A stretch of 64,000 nt of DNA from a virus. The translations under genes and the position numbers were made by a program. The DNA is taken from the IMG/VR virus record IMGVR_UViG_3300005830_000045, positions 1 through 64,000 of that record; one strand, written 5' to 3'. Below the pieces are notes generated by a model. It made no database searches. It had not been told where the DNA came from and saw only the letters and a list, made by a program, of their open reading frames with translations. Within the stretch, counting starts at the first letter, position 1. Every line of letters starts with the position of its first letter. Shown here piece by piece: positions 1 to 7,902 of the stretch.

Positions 1-1
1 T

Positions 2-151
2 GGTAGAATGACAGGCCGTGCCGGAGCAGTTGATTCGAGAAATCTTTCTGCAGCCGGCATAGCTTTGCCTCCTTTTCATTTCCGATGTCGGTGTACAGTT
101 GATATTGATCCCGCTGTCGCTTCATTTGATGATTTGGCTCCTGTTACATAG
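2..151 (+). CDS. Mu gpF-like minor head protein, C-terminal fragment
   Basis: Only the last 49 codons lie in the window; the gene starts to the left. The visible end reads GRAGAVDSRNLSAAG, then PPFHFRCRCTV. A proline/histidine segment followed by a Cys-Arg-Cys near the C-terminus is typical of the Mu gpF / SPP1 gp7 family of minor head proteins, which sit near the portal and act in head morphogenesis. It stands immediately before the protease, scaffold and capsid genes, which is the usual order. The family call rests on this short motif and on context. Confidence 0.55.
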   Translation, partial: GRMTGRAGAVDSRNLSAAGIALPPFHFRCRCTVDIDPAVASFDDLAPVT

Positions 152-229
152 CGTTGAAAAGGTTTTGACTCTCATCCATAGGACGATAAACTTGACTTGC
201 TTGCGTATTTCGCTGAGCAAATAGGGAAC

Positions 230-814
230 ATGACAAAACGCAAACCACGTAGAGCAGTGACTTCTGCTGAAAAGCTAAAAGCAAGACCGGTCCAAAAGGT
301 GACTTCTGAAGCACTTGAAGGAAGCGGAAAACTTCAACCGGCAGCAATTAGTGGTTCTGGCGTGAAGGAACTGACCGAAGAAAAGGGCAAACTTGAAGAG
401 GCAGAGTTAGAAGTCTCAAAACGCTTGTTTGTTCCTATTCAAAAGGTCAACGATGAAGAGCAGACCATCACCGGTGTGGTTCTTCAGCCAGAAGTAGTGG
501 ACGCCCAAGGCGACATTATCAGCAAAGAAGTTATCAAAAATGCTGCGCACGATTATTTAAGAGGATACAACCAGGTAACCAAATTGGGTTTGATGCATAA
601 AGATTTCAAGCCGCAATTTGAGTTGTACGAATCATACATTGCTCCGGTTGATTTGGTTATCGGCCAGAAACAAGTGAAAGCAGACTCTTGGGTCATCGTT
701 GTTCACGTACTCAGCAAAAAAGTTTGGAATCAAGTCAAAGATGGAAAATTGACTGGCTTTTCTATTGGCGGAAAAGCGAAAGTCAAAAAGCTTCCTGCAA
801 GCAAAATAGTGTAA
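230..814 (+). CDS. prohead serine protease, XkdF-like (Peptidase_S78_2)
   Basis: 194 residues from ATG 230, preceded by ATAGGG; an in-frame TTG at 197 would add 11 residues and has no SD. The first ~75 residues are basic and charged. The protease part begins near VNDEEQTITGVVLQPEVVD, followed by D-A-Q-G-D and the candidate catalytic His in LMHKDF and Ser in GFSIGG, as in the XkdF/S78 capsid maturation proteases. Such enzymes cleave scaffold and capsid N-termini during head maturation. It ends soon after the catalytic Ser. The EISVVDKPA-type strand that normally follows in one polypeptide lies at the start of the next gene, in the same frame, 18 bases beyond the stop. Confidence 0.8.
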   Translation: MTKRKPRRAVTSAEKLKARPVQKVTSEALEGSGKLQPAAISGSGVKELTEEKGKLEEAELEVSKRLFVPIQKVNDEEQTITGVVLQPEVVDAQGDIISKEVIKNAAHDYLRGYNQVTKLGLMHKDFKPQFELYESYIAPVDLVIGQKQVKADSWVIVVHVLSKKVWNQVKDGKLTGFSIGGKAKVKKLPASKIV

Positions 815-832
815 GGCCAAAGGAGTAGAAAC

Positions 833-1780
833 TTGTCTTATGAAGCAAAACAGCGTTTCCTTGACCTTAGCGTGAACGAAATCTCTGTTGTTGATAAGCC
901 AGCAATTGAGGTTGAGTTTTTGGTCACGAAACGTATTGAGGAGGATCAAATGGAGGACATGGACCAGGACGTTACGGTCACCGCTGAAAAAAACGAAACA
1001 GGTGCCGAGATAGTATCCGTGGACGCACCTGCGTCCAATGAGGATGCCGCCGTCAATAAGGCATTGGAAAACGTTGCGGCGATGGTGGAAAACATTGCAA
1101 AGGCTGTTGGCGTGAATGCTTATTCGTCAGCCAAAGATGAGACGCAAGAAACTGCCAAGAGCGATGAAAAGAAAGTTTCAAACGAAGAAACCACCAAGGC
1201 CAAAACCAAGGCGGCAACACCGGCAACTCTTCGTGCTCTGTACGAGAAGCAACTGAAGGCCGCAGGAGTCAAAGGCGAAGCGTTTGAAAAAGCGATGAGC
1301 GAGTTTGACGAAGCAGCCAAAACGGAGAAAGAAACGACTAAGAATACAGAAGAAGAAAGCAAAGTCGAAACAGAAAAAAGTGATAAGGATCACGACGCTG
1401 AAGCTATCAAGTCTTTGGAACTTTTGGAACAAGCAATCAACAAAGCAAAAACTTTTACGCCTGGAAGGATTGCGCAACTCAAATCCATTTCAGAGCAGCT
1501 CCAAAAGTTGCTTTCCGGCGTGATGGAAGTCCCGCAAGGTGGCTCTCCAAAAACTTCCGTTCCAGGCGTTGGGATGCACGGAAACGCCTCTGCTGTTCAA
1601 CAGCTCACGAAGTCTGTTGAACGACTCACAGAAGCTGTTACAAAGTCTGTCGAAGGACAGTCTCAGCTTTCTGAAAGGGTGGAGGCAATCGAAAAGGCAA
1701 GAAATCCAGCGACTGCTTTGGAAAATGAAATAAGCGAAACTTCGGAAACAAAAAAGGGTTTTTGGACAGGTGTCCTTTAA
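833..1780 (+). CDS. head scaffold protein with protease-tail segment
   Basis: 315 residues from TTG 833, with SD AAAGGAG about 7 bases upstream. Residues 10-32 (LSVNEISVVDKPAIEVEFLV) look like the last strands of an XkdF/S78 protease domain. The rest is highly charged, Ala/Glu/Lys-rich and predicted helical or coiled coil, as expected for a scaffold between protease and capsid genes. The C-terminus TKKGFWTGVL is nearly repeated at the end of the protein at 10048-10482 (TEKSFWKGAL), which suggests a capsid-binding tail. It shares the reading frame of the protease, separated by one TAA and six codons, so stop readthrough would give a protease-scaffold fusion. The scaffold role is inferred from position and composition. 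Confidence 0.65.
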   Translation: MSYEAKQRFLDLSVNEISVVDKPAIEVEFLVTKRIEEDQMEDMDQDVTVTAEKNETGAEIVSVDAPASNEDAAVNKALENVAAMVENIAKAVGVNAYSSAKDETQETAKSDEKKVSNEETTKAKTKAATPATLRALYEKQLKAAGVKGEAFEKAMSEFDEAAKTEKETTKNTEEESKVETEKSDKDHDAEAIKSLELLEQAINKAKTFTPGRIAQLKSISEQLQKLLSGVMEVPQGGSPKTSVPGVGMHGNASAVQQLTKSVERLTEAVTKSVEGQSQLSERVEAIEKARNPATALENEISETSETKKGFWTGVL

Positions 1781-1794
1781 GCCGGATGGCCGGC
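1781..1794 (+). other. GC-rich hairpin between scaffold and capsid genes
   Basis: GCCGG-ATGG-CCGGC forms a perfect 5-bp GC stem with a 4-base loop directly after the scaffold stop codon. No T-run follows, so it is not a convincing intrinsic terminator. It could be a processing or stability element that helps the high expression of the capsid gene starting 46 bases later. The assignment is weak. Confidence 0.3.
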
Positions 1795-1840
1795 AAACCC
1801 AAGTAAAGAAACGGTCAACCGGAAGAAAGGATCAAAGAAG

Positions 1841-3043
1841 ATGGGAAGCGTTTCTAACGAAGCAATGATCAACACTAATAAAGGCGTGATCACAGCAGAT
1901 GCCTTGGTTTCTCAAGGAAAGCTCAATGATGCGCAATCAGACCGTTTCATTGATTATGTTGTCGATGAAACTGTTTTGAAGAACAACGCTCGTGTCGTTC
2001 GTTTCAGAAATGAAAACCTCGACATCGACAAGATTGGTATCGGCGCACGCGCAGCGATGCCGAAAGCAGAAGCACGTGACCCTGGTGTTCGTCGTGGAGT
2101 CAGCACTTCAAAAGTCACTTTGACTCCCAAAGAGATCATGGTTCCTTTCGAGATTTCTGACATCTTTAGAGAAATCAATATTGAAGGCGATAACGTTGAA
2201 GACCACGTCATTCAGATGTTTGCTACTCAGATGGCAAACGATATGGAGGAAATGTACGTTGTCGGCAACACCCTTGGTCACGCCATCATCGAAAGTGATT
2301 ATCTCGGCTCTGGAAGCACGACGAAATATGTCAAAGACAATTACCTCGCACTTCACAATGGTTGGCAAGAAATCGCCAACGGCGCAAACGTTGTTGATGC
2401 TGAAGGCCAGAACATAGGCCTGGGCGTTTTCGGCAAGGCTATTCGGGCAATGCCGACAAAGTTCAGAAGGAACAAGAGGCAACTCCGCTGGTTCATGTCT
2501 CCTGACCTCTGGCAGCTTTACCTCGAAAAGCTGTCCACCCGTTCCACTGCTCTTGGCGATGAAGCTGCTGGTGGCGCGAACCATGGGCCTTTCGGCATCC
2601 CTTGTGTCGAGGTTCCACTTTGGGACTTCCTCCCGCCGGTTGTTGAGCACAAAGTTCTCAACGGCACGACAGCTGTATCGCTGCTTAATAGCAACGTTGC
2701 AAATGTTGTCGTCACTCCGAGTGACCTTGAAGACGAAGCAACTGATGCTTATGTCGATGGCACTGATTACAATCTTGATGCCGCAGCCGGAACTGTAGCG
2801 CGTGATGCTGGTGGGAGTATCGGCGATGGCGACACCGTCAAAATCACTTATAGCTCCAGCCCGCAGCTCATCCTTACGCACCAGAACAACTTCATTGTTG
2901 GTATTGGTCGTGATATCCGTATCGAGAAAGACAGGGACATTTTCAAGGGAGTGGACCAGTATGCCATTACAGCGAAATGCTCGGTCAACTTTGAGGAACT
3001 TTCCGCAATCGTCAAGGTCAGGAATATCGGTACAGGCGTGTAA
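1841..3043 (+). CDS. major capsid protein (HK97 fold, inferred)
   Basis: 400 residues from ATG 1841 behind a purine-rich leader (GAAGAAAGGATC). The N-terminal part holds ADALVSQGKLNDAQSDRFIDYV and TPKEIMVPFEISDIFREI. Residues ~130-150 (MFATQMANDMEEMYVVGNT) resemble the long spine helix and E-loop region of phage capsid proteins of the XkdG type. A later segment around residues 280-330 (VVVTPSDLEDEATDAYVDG) looks like an inserted beta-rich domain. It directly follows protease and scaffold and is the only candidate of suitable size, so the call is firm from context although the fold is not proven by sequence. A 1-kb antisense open frame across it is a codon-usage shadow. Confidence 0.85.
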   Translation: MGSVSNEAMINTNKGVITADALVSQGKLNDAQSDRFIDYVVDETVLKNNARVVRFRNENLDIDKIGIGARAAMPKAEARDPGVRRGVSTSKVTLTPKEIMVPFEISDIFREINIEGDNVEDHVIQMFATQMANDMEEMYVVGNTLGHAIIESDYLGSGSTTKYVKDNYLALHNGWQEIANGANVVDAEGQNIGLGVFGKAIRAMPTKFRRNKRQLRWFMSPDLWQLYLEKLSTRSTALGDEAAGGANHGPFGIPCVEVPLWDFLPPVVEHKVLNGTTAVSLLNSNVANVVVTPSDLEDEATDAYVDGTDYNLDAAAGTVARDAGGSIGDGDTVKITYSSSPQLILTHQNNFIVGIGRDIRIEKDRDIFKGVDQYAITAKCSVNFEELSAIVKVRNIGTGV

Positions 3044-3110
3044 ACTTGCGTGGGGAACCACAGAAGTTTGAAAAATTAGCCATTGTTTGGAAGGTCTCAA
3101 AGGTGGCATC

Positions 3111-3524
3111 ATGAGAGCAAGAATTGAATTGACAGGTTGTCTTACGCATACTGCTCGCAGACCGTGTGTAAAGGGCAGACCTTTTTACACCACGAGTGCT
3201 TCTGAAATTGCATATTTTCAGTCGCAAGGAGTCTTTGCAGTAACAGTATTGGAAGGGAAGCCCCCAAAGGCCAAGGCAGAACTGAAACCTCCTGCGCCGT
3301 CAAAAGAAGTTGAAGTTGTTGAAGAAGAATGCGACGACAATGATCTGACAGTTGTGTCCTATACAAAGACCGATTTGGAAGCGACAAAAAAGGCTGACCT
3401 TCAAGCACTAGCTGCCGATGAATTTGAGCTTGACCTTGATCCAGACAGGATGTCTAAAAAGGTGATGGTTGCGGCCATACTAAAGGCTCAGATTGAACGT
3501 CTGGAAGCAAGCGAAGAGGAATAA
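3111..3524 (+). CDS. small head-region protein with HeH/SAP-like C-terminus
   Basis: 137 residues from ATG 3111, with AAAGGTGG 4-5 bases upstream; a TTG at 3087 lacks an SD and was not chosen. The N-terminal ~45 residues (RIELTGCLTHTARRPCVKGRPF) form a compact Cys-containing segment. The middle is Pro/Glu-rich and disordered. The last ~40 residues (KKADLQALAADEFELDLDP, then MSKKVMVAAILKAQIERL) look like a helix-extended-helix module of the HeH/LEM/SAP type, which in phages often occurs in small head or DNA-packaging proteins. The role is unknown. It is flanked by the capsid gene and other small head genes. Confidence 0.6.
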   Translation: MRARIELTGCLTHTARRPCVKGRPFYTTSASEIAYFQSQGVFAVTVLEGKPPKAKAELKPPAPSKEVEVVEEECDDNDLTVVSYTKTDLEATKKADLQALAADEFELDLDPDRMSKKVMVAAILKAQIERLEASEEE

Positions 3525-3536
3525 GGCAGAGGCAAC

Positions 3537-3582
3537 CCGTTTGAGGCGCGCACACCACTAAGCTCTTCAAACGGAATGCGCC
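3537..3582 (+). promoter_or_regulatory. possible H-type RNA pseudoknot in leader of gene at 3602
   Basis: CCGTTTGA (3537-3544) pairs perfectly with TCAAACGG (3567-3574) around a 22-base loop. The first loop bases GGCGC (3545-3549) are complementary to GCGCC (3578-3582) just outside the stem. Together they could form an H-type pseudoknot ending about 10 bases before the SD GAGGAG of the next gene. The base pairing is visible in the sequence; folding and any translational control are inferred. Confidence 0.4.
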
Positions 3583-3601
3583 TGTTTTGAGGAGCTAAAC
3601 C

Positions 3602-3883
3602 ATGACAGTAGAAAAACGATTCGTTGTTGTGGTTCCGGCAGGCACGGAGCCGCAACAAGTTGAAGATTTCCCAGAGGGTTGCGCACGGTGCAAACCAGGC
3701 GCATTATACGTAAGGCCTGGAAGCTTTGAAGTCACAGAAGGTGAATTGAAGCACATCCGGAAGCATCACAAGGATTTGGCTAGAAGAATCCAAGTTGTCA
3801 AAGGCCTTGTTGCTGAGCCGAAAGTGAAAAAGGCAGAACCGAAACCAAAGCCTGAATTGCCTAAGAAGAAAGATAAAAAGTAA
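3602..3883 (+). CDS. hypothetical small head-region protein
   Basis: 93 residues from ATG 3602, with SD GAGGAG. It begins MTVEKRFVVVVPAGTEPQQV and contains a compact segment with two cysteines (GCARCKPGALYVRPGSF). The last ~25 residues are a Lys/Pro/Glu-rich tail (KVKKAEPKPKPELPKKKDKK). Its leader may fold into the pseudoknot at 3537-3582. The family was not recognised. Position among small genes after the capsid suggests a minor head or decoration role, which is inference only. Confidence 0.6.
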   Translation: MTVEKRFVVVVPAGTEPQQVEDFPEGCARCKPGALYVRPGSFEVTEGELKHIRKHHKDLARRIQVVKGLVAEPKVKKAEPKPKPELPKKKDKK

Positions 3884-3934
3884 TTCAGTGCACAATTGGT
3901 TCCTTGCTTGGCAACGACCAACGGAGGAACATGG

Positions 3935-4393
3935 ATGCTCAAGATACACACCTCAGATGGGAAAACCCACAGAGTCGATTTATCGGATGAAGAGCAAGCC
4001 AAACATTGGCTTTCGCTCTTGAAAAGCTCTAATTTTCAAGAAGAAGTCACGGGTGTTTCTGTAGTTCAAGATTGCCATGGGAGAATACGTTGCTCAAATT
4101 GCAAAAAGCCAGGAAAATTAGTTTGTCAAGCTTGTGGCCAAAACGTTCCTTCTAATAGCAACACAAAGACGGGTGTCCAATATTCTTTATCGAGACCAGA
4201 TGGTTTCGATTCAGTCTTTTATGAAGTTGAACTCATAAGTCCAGAAATTGGTTCCAAAATCAGAGGTGGCGAAAAGGTTACATGTTTCGTTGGAAACCTA
4301 CGCGCAACGATGATGGTTCATGCCGGCCAACCTAGTGTTCGTGTCACCTTGTTGAAAACAGGGAAACGACGATATAATCCAAATAGTGGATGA
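3935..4393 (+). CDS. hypothetical protein with central zinc ribbon
   Basis: 152 residues from ATG 3935, seven bases after GGAGG; the upstream in-frame codon at 3896 has no SD. An N-terminal segment (MLKIHTSDGKTHRVDLSDEE) is followed around residues 50-68 by two CxxC pairs, CSNC and CQAC, 11 residues apart, a classic zinc-ribbon knuckle pair. The C-terminal half is beta-rich (FYEVELISPEIGSKI). The family is not known to me. It could be a virion-associated or regulatory zinc protein. Its place between capsid and a large virion protein favours a structural role. Confidence 0.6.
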   Translation: MLKIHTSDGKTHRVDLSDEEQAKHWLSLLKSSNFQEEVTGVSVVQDCHGRIRCSNCKKPGKLVCQACGQNVPSNSNTKTGVQYSLSRPDGFDSVFYEVELISPEIGSKIRGGEKVTCFVGNLRATMMVHAGQPSVRVTLLKTGKRRYNPNSG

Positions 4394-4403
4394 AACCATT
4401 AGC

Positions 4404-4415
4404 AGGAGGTGATCC
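4404..4415 (+). promoter_or_regulatory. complete 12-base anti-SD complement
   Basis: AGGAGGTGATCC matches the complement of the 16S rRNA 3' end (GGATCACCTCCT) over 12 bases. It lies immediately before the ATG at 4418 and fixes that start rather than the GTG at 4409 inside the motif. Such a full match predicts strong ribosome recruitment and therefore an abundant product. Confidence 0.8.
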
Positions 4416-4417
4416 AA

Positions 4418-5959
4418 ATGGGTCTTTCACTACAAAGGATTGATTCCTTGTACAAGCCGGACACTTTTGATGACACCTTGTCCGCTGCGACGCTGGCGAC
4501 CCTGGAGGCCACCGCGGTGGATATGGCAGACTTTCAGGAAGGTTATCTTTCGCAGATAAAGCGTATCATCCATGGCAATGATTCAGGAAACTGGCACGAC
4601 GATATTGCGACTGTGTTTTCTCGCGTTGCGTCGTTGAAACAGCTTGCTTCCAAGACTCCATTGGATGAAAAGCTCACACTTCGATGGCGGCTGAATACCA
4701 CAGACCTCACCGCTGTCCCAGCAAGTGCGCAATACATTCTTCTTGACGGCGCTGGTGAGCCGCCTGACAAGGCGATTGCAATCAACGTGACGACGAAAGG
4801 CGCTGTGAGCGCTCAACTCGCAGGCGCTGTTGGCACAGCAGGGCTTGATGAGATTGCAGGCGCAAATACTTTGAACCCCAAAAATCTCGTTGCCATCTTT
4901 GATGGGAGCACCGGTGACCCTATTCTTTCGAGTGGTCGGCGTGTTTGGGGCCTTCTGCAAGTTGGAAGCGCAGCAACTGACGGAAACGCTTTTGCAACTT
5001 CTGGCAACGACCAAGGGCAAATTAGCTTTGTTCGTCCAAATGCAACGTATGATGATTTGGAACTTGTCCCGGCTGGAGACATGGACGGCGAAATCATCAT
5101 TTACGCATATTCCAATAGAAACGACATTGATTCCACCGCTGAAGATGAGTTCAGAGGCGGAATCAGCCAAGCAGACCCGCAGCAAGGTGTATCGGTCAGC
5201 CTTGATTCGGCCTATGATGGCGGAAACTTTATCGCTGCTGATGGCTCTGACATCGACTTCAGACTTTCTGACACTGTAAGTTTTGTCGTGCGAAAGGCTG
5301 GCGGGGCAGCAATGCTCACCGTCACGAGGAATGACGGCGGCAATGACATTGTCCAACTTGATGGAAGCGTGGATTTGTTCGATGTCAACGCGGCTGATTC
5401 TGATTTTGCAAACGGCGTCACCATTGATTCTGGCTCTCAGTCGATCAACGTTGGGAAAACGGCCAACGGCGTGATTGATTCTGCCTCTATCGAAACGCGG
5501 GCCACGGGTGGAAACAATACGCTGCAAGCTTCCGCAGACGTTCGGTTCATCACTGTCCGGGAAACTTCTGCGCTTCCTCTGGATGATGCAACTGCAGGAG
5601 CTATTAGCACTCTGACAGGAGGTCCGCACGCCTCTGTTTCGGCTGCAATCGCATACGCGATGACCGTGGGCGGCGCAGACCTTGGGCTCAAGGTTTTCAC
5701 AGCTGGTGCAAACTATGCTCGTGACGCCAACATTCCGGCAGCGACAGTTGACCTTACACAGTACAGCATCGACATGAATACGCCAGCAGGCGTAAATGCT
5801 TTTGTATTCTTGAATGGTCGATTGCTCGTTGGCGGAAACGTTACAACTCAAAATGATGCCTATGTCGGCGATACCGCAGCAAACGGCGACTTGAAAGTTG
5901 ATTTGGTCAAAGGCATAAAGACTGGTGACGTCATCATCACCATTACGCTGAAGGCATAA
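4418..5959 (+). CDS. abundant virion protein of unknown type (513 aa)
   Basis: 513 residues from ATG 4418, directly after a perfect extended SD. The N-terminal ~70 residues are helical (DDTLSAATLATLEATAVDMADF, then LSQIKRIIHG). The rest is beta-rich, Gly/Asp/Ala-rich and repetitive in texture (for example VWGLLQVGSAATDGNAF and FVVRKAGGAAMLTVTRNDGG), like fibre, decoration or surface proteins. Strong translation and the position right after the capsid genes suggest an abundant particle component, perhaps a head decoration or head fibre protein. I do not recognise the family. A 465-codon antisense open frame lies across it and is a shadow. Confidence 0.65.
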   Translation: MGLSLQRIDSLYKPDTFDDTLSAATLATLEATAVDMADFQEGYLSQIKRIIHGNDSGNWHDDIATVFSRVASLKQLASKTPLDEKLTLRWRLNTTDLTAVPASAQYILLDGAGEPPDKAIAINVTTKGAVSAQLAGAVGTAGLDEIAGANTLNPKNLVAIFDGSTGDPILSSGRRVWGLLQVGSAATDGNAFATSGNDQGQISFVRPNATYDDLELVPAGDMDGEIIIYAYSNRNDIDSTAEDEFRGGISQADPQQGVSVSLDSAYDGGNFIAADGSDIDFRLSDTVSFVVRKAGGAAMLTVTRNDGGNDIVQLDGSVDLFDVNAADSDFANGVTIDSGSQSINVGKTANGVIDSASIETRATGGNNTLQASADVRFITVRETSALPLDDATAGAISTLTGGPHASVSAAIAYAMTVGGADLGLKVFTAGANYARDANIPAATVDLTQYSIDMNTPAGVNAFVFLNGRLLVGGNVTTQNDAYVGDTAANGDLKVDLVKGIKTGDVIITITLKA

Positions 5960-6028
5960 TTGGTGTTCTAAGGTGTTCAACGGCGTGATTGGCCTTATTA
6001 TGGAGGCGCAAGCGCAAGGAGCAGAGCA

Positions 6029-6586
6029 GTGCAGAAAGACAGCGAAAAACGAGAATACGAGATAAGTGATCCCACTTCACTCGCAAAACTGTCAGGCGTC
6101 CAGCTTTCTATTTCATCACTCGAGCAAATGGCCGTGGAACTTACAACTGCTCTTCCAGAGAAACGTGGCGTTGTTCACGCCTGCAATGTTGTTGCCCAAA
6201 GAGTCATCGATGTGTGCGCAGGCGTGAACAATGAAGTTCAAGCGGAAAGAATGACGCCTGAAGAAGCAAGGATCAGGAACGATCAAACGATAAAGATTGC
6301 AGCGATTATCAGAGAAATAGGGAAACAGAACGATCATGACTTAGTTGCCATGCAGAATAAAGCAGTTGGCTATGTTGAAGCCGCAAACGCTATTTCCAAA
6401 AAGTTTGAAGCTATGGCGCTGAAATACGAAAAAGATGAACGTGTTGCCAAAGAAGATGAAGAAGATGAGCGAGAAGAAAAGATTGAAGCACCCAAGGGAA
6501 AGAAGAAAGTTCCGAAGAAAAAACCGAAGAAAACTGGAAATGTAAAAGCCAAAAAAGAAAAGAAAGCAGATGGGAAAGACTCCTGA
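6029..6586 (+). CDS. hypothetical helical protein with charged lysine-rich tail
   Basis: 185 residues from GTG 6029, seven bases after AAGGAG. Residues 1-130 are predicted all-helical (SLAKLSGVQLSISSLEQMAVEL; IKIAAIIREIGKQ). Residues ~140-185 form an acidic patch followed by a run rich in Lys/Pro (APKGKKKVPKKKPKK), which could bind nucleic acid. It overlaps the next gene by 17 bases. Function unknown. Its place between the 513-residue virion protein and the fibre-like cassette gives no direct clue. Confidence 0.6.
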   Translation: MQKDSEKREYEISDPTSLAKLSGVQLSISSLEQMAVELTTALPEKRGVVHACNVVAQRVIDVCAGVNNEVQAERMTPEEARIRNDQTIKIAAIIREIGKQNDHDLVAMQNKAVGYVEAANAISKKFEAMALKYEKDERVAKEDEEDEREEKIEAPKGKKKVPKKKPKKTGNVKAKKEKKADGKDS

Positions 6587-7478
6587 CAGATTTCCAGGCT
6601 GTCGAGAAGAGGAAGAAATCCAACTCATTCCAGGCACTGAAAGCCCAACCGAAAATGGAATGTTTTCGTATCGTTCTGGTGCTGGATTTGAATTCTATGA
6701 AGAAGGCGCTGTCAAATCTCTAAGCGGCATAGGAGAAACCAATACAGCGTCAAACATAGGCGTGTCTGGAGTAGGCATATACAAAGAAAAAATTGGTGTT
6801 GATCTCCGTTTCAAGAAACTAAATTCTGGCTCTTCCAAAGTTACAGTTGTAGATGACGTTGGAAACGATGAGGTTGACGTTGACGTTGTAGAAGAAGAAA
6901 TTAGCCATGCGAATATAGGCGACATTGGCACCAATTCGCATAGTCAAATAGACAATCACATATCGGCCACATCCAACCCTCACTCTGTTACAGCGGCGCA
7001 AGCAGGCGCTGCCGCAACGGTTCATACGCACACTGAAGCAGACATTACAGACTTAGACCACACAGATACTAGCGCCATTCACGGCAATGTCCCTGGAGAA
7101 ATAAGCGCAATAAGCGAAAAGGTCTCTCCAATTAGCGCTGATATTATTATGATAGAAGACAGCGCGGATTCAAATAACAAGAAACGTATTCAGGTTGGGA
7201 ACCTTCCAGGTGGAGGCGGAGGGGGGCTAGCGACAAAGTCTGGTTCTATTACACAGGTTGCTTTTGGAACATCAAATCGTGCTTCTATAGCTTTTTCTTC
7301 TTCTTTTTCAGATTCAAATTATTCAATATCACTTAGTGCTTCAAGTGCGATTGCTGTTCCTATGGTTTTTTGGAGAAATAAAGCAATAAGCGGATTTGAT
7401 ATATACTTGCACGATAACATCCCTTCTGGCGTTACGTTTATTGTTGATTGGACTTGCGTCAAACACGGAGAAAGTTGA
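6570..7478 (+). CDS. fibre-like adhesin with NPH-type repeat and C-terminal beta domain
   Basis: 302 residues from ATG 6570. The middle has HSQIDNHISATSNPHSVTA followed by AQAGAAATVHTHTEADITDL, the widespread phage fibre motif N-P-H-x-V-T-x-x-Q-x-G. After a Gly-rich hinge (GGGGGG, residues ~211-216) comes a ~75-residue beta domain ending VTFIVDWTCVKHGES, resembling H-lectin-like or gp53-like C-terminal fibre heads. It was probably made for receptor or surface binding. Unusually, it sits between head and neck genes rather than after the baseplate, so it may decorate the capsid instead of the tail. Overlaps neighbours on both sides. Confidence 0.65.
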   Translation: MGKTPDRFPGCREEEEIQLIPGTESPTENGMFSYRSGAGFEFYEEGAVKSLSGIGETNTASNIGVSGVGIYKEKIGVDLRFKKLNSGSSKVTVVDDVGNDEVDVDVVEEEISHANIGDIGTNSHSQIDNHISATSNPHSVTAAQAGAAATVHTHTEADITDLDHTDTSAIHGNVPGEISAISEKVSPISADIIMIEDSADSNNKKRIQVGNLPGGGGGGLATKSGSITQVAFGTSNRASIAFSSSFSDSNYSISLSASSAIAVPMVFWRNKAISGFDIYLHDNIPSGVTFIVDWTCVKHGES

Positions 7479-7894
7479 TGGGCATCCAATACAATGGGCA
7501 TATTGTTTCAAATCCTTGTGCGCTAAAAGGCAAGGCGCATCCTGGTGTTTTCAATGATTCTACTTCACCATATAGAGTTTTTTTCGGTAATTATAATTTA
7601 TTTACTCAAGAATTGAACCAAAATATGACAATTGATGTTAGAGAACCAGGCTATGAATTAGAAGCCTCTCAAGGTTTAGGGTGTGGAGCGACGATTGTGT
7701 ATATTAGTGGCCTTTCAGGAAGTTCTGGGCCAAATTCTATAATTTGGACAATGTACAAATCAACTCCAATAAAATGGATGAACAACATAGTTCCGAATCA
7801 ATGCCATGATGGGACAAGAAGATTGCGTTGGTTGATTGCCATTTATTACTTGAACAATACAGCTTATGGCGTTGCAACGTTGATAAACTATTAG
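7478..7894 (+). CDS. hypothetical adhesin-cassette protein
   Basis: 138 residues from ATG 7478, overlapping the previous stop as TGATG with GGAGAAAG upstream; a start at 7448 lies inside the previous gene and is unlikely. The protein is beta-rich with many Asn, Tyr and Gly residues (GIQYNGHIVSNPCALKG; VYISGLSGSSGPNSIIW). The DNA is more A/T-rich than the flanking head genes. No family recognised. It lies in a run of four apparent surface-protein genes, which is the only functional hint. Confidence 0.55.
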   Translation: MGIQYNGHIVSNPCALKGKAHPGVFNDSTSPYRVFFGNYNLFTQELNQNMTIDVREPGYELEASQGLGCGATIVYISGLSGSSGPNSIIWTMYKSTPIKWMNNIVPNQCHDGTRRLRWLIAIYYLNNTAYGVATLINY

Positions 7895-7902
7895 GAGAAG
7901 AA

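Noticed and set aside
2108-3112. 334-codon open frame on the - strand
   Set aside because: Antisense to the major capsid gene; no SD, odd composition, and the + strand gene is certain from context.
4583-5980. 465-codon open frame on the - strand
   Set aside because: It lies wholly opposite the gene at 4418-5959, which has a perfect SD and protein-like beta composition. The antisense product is Cys/Arg/Ser-rich and without plausible start signals, as expected of a codon-usage shadow.
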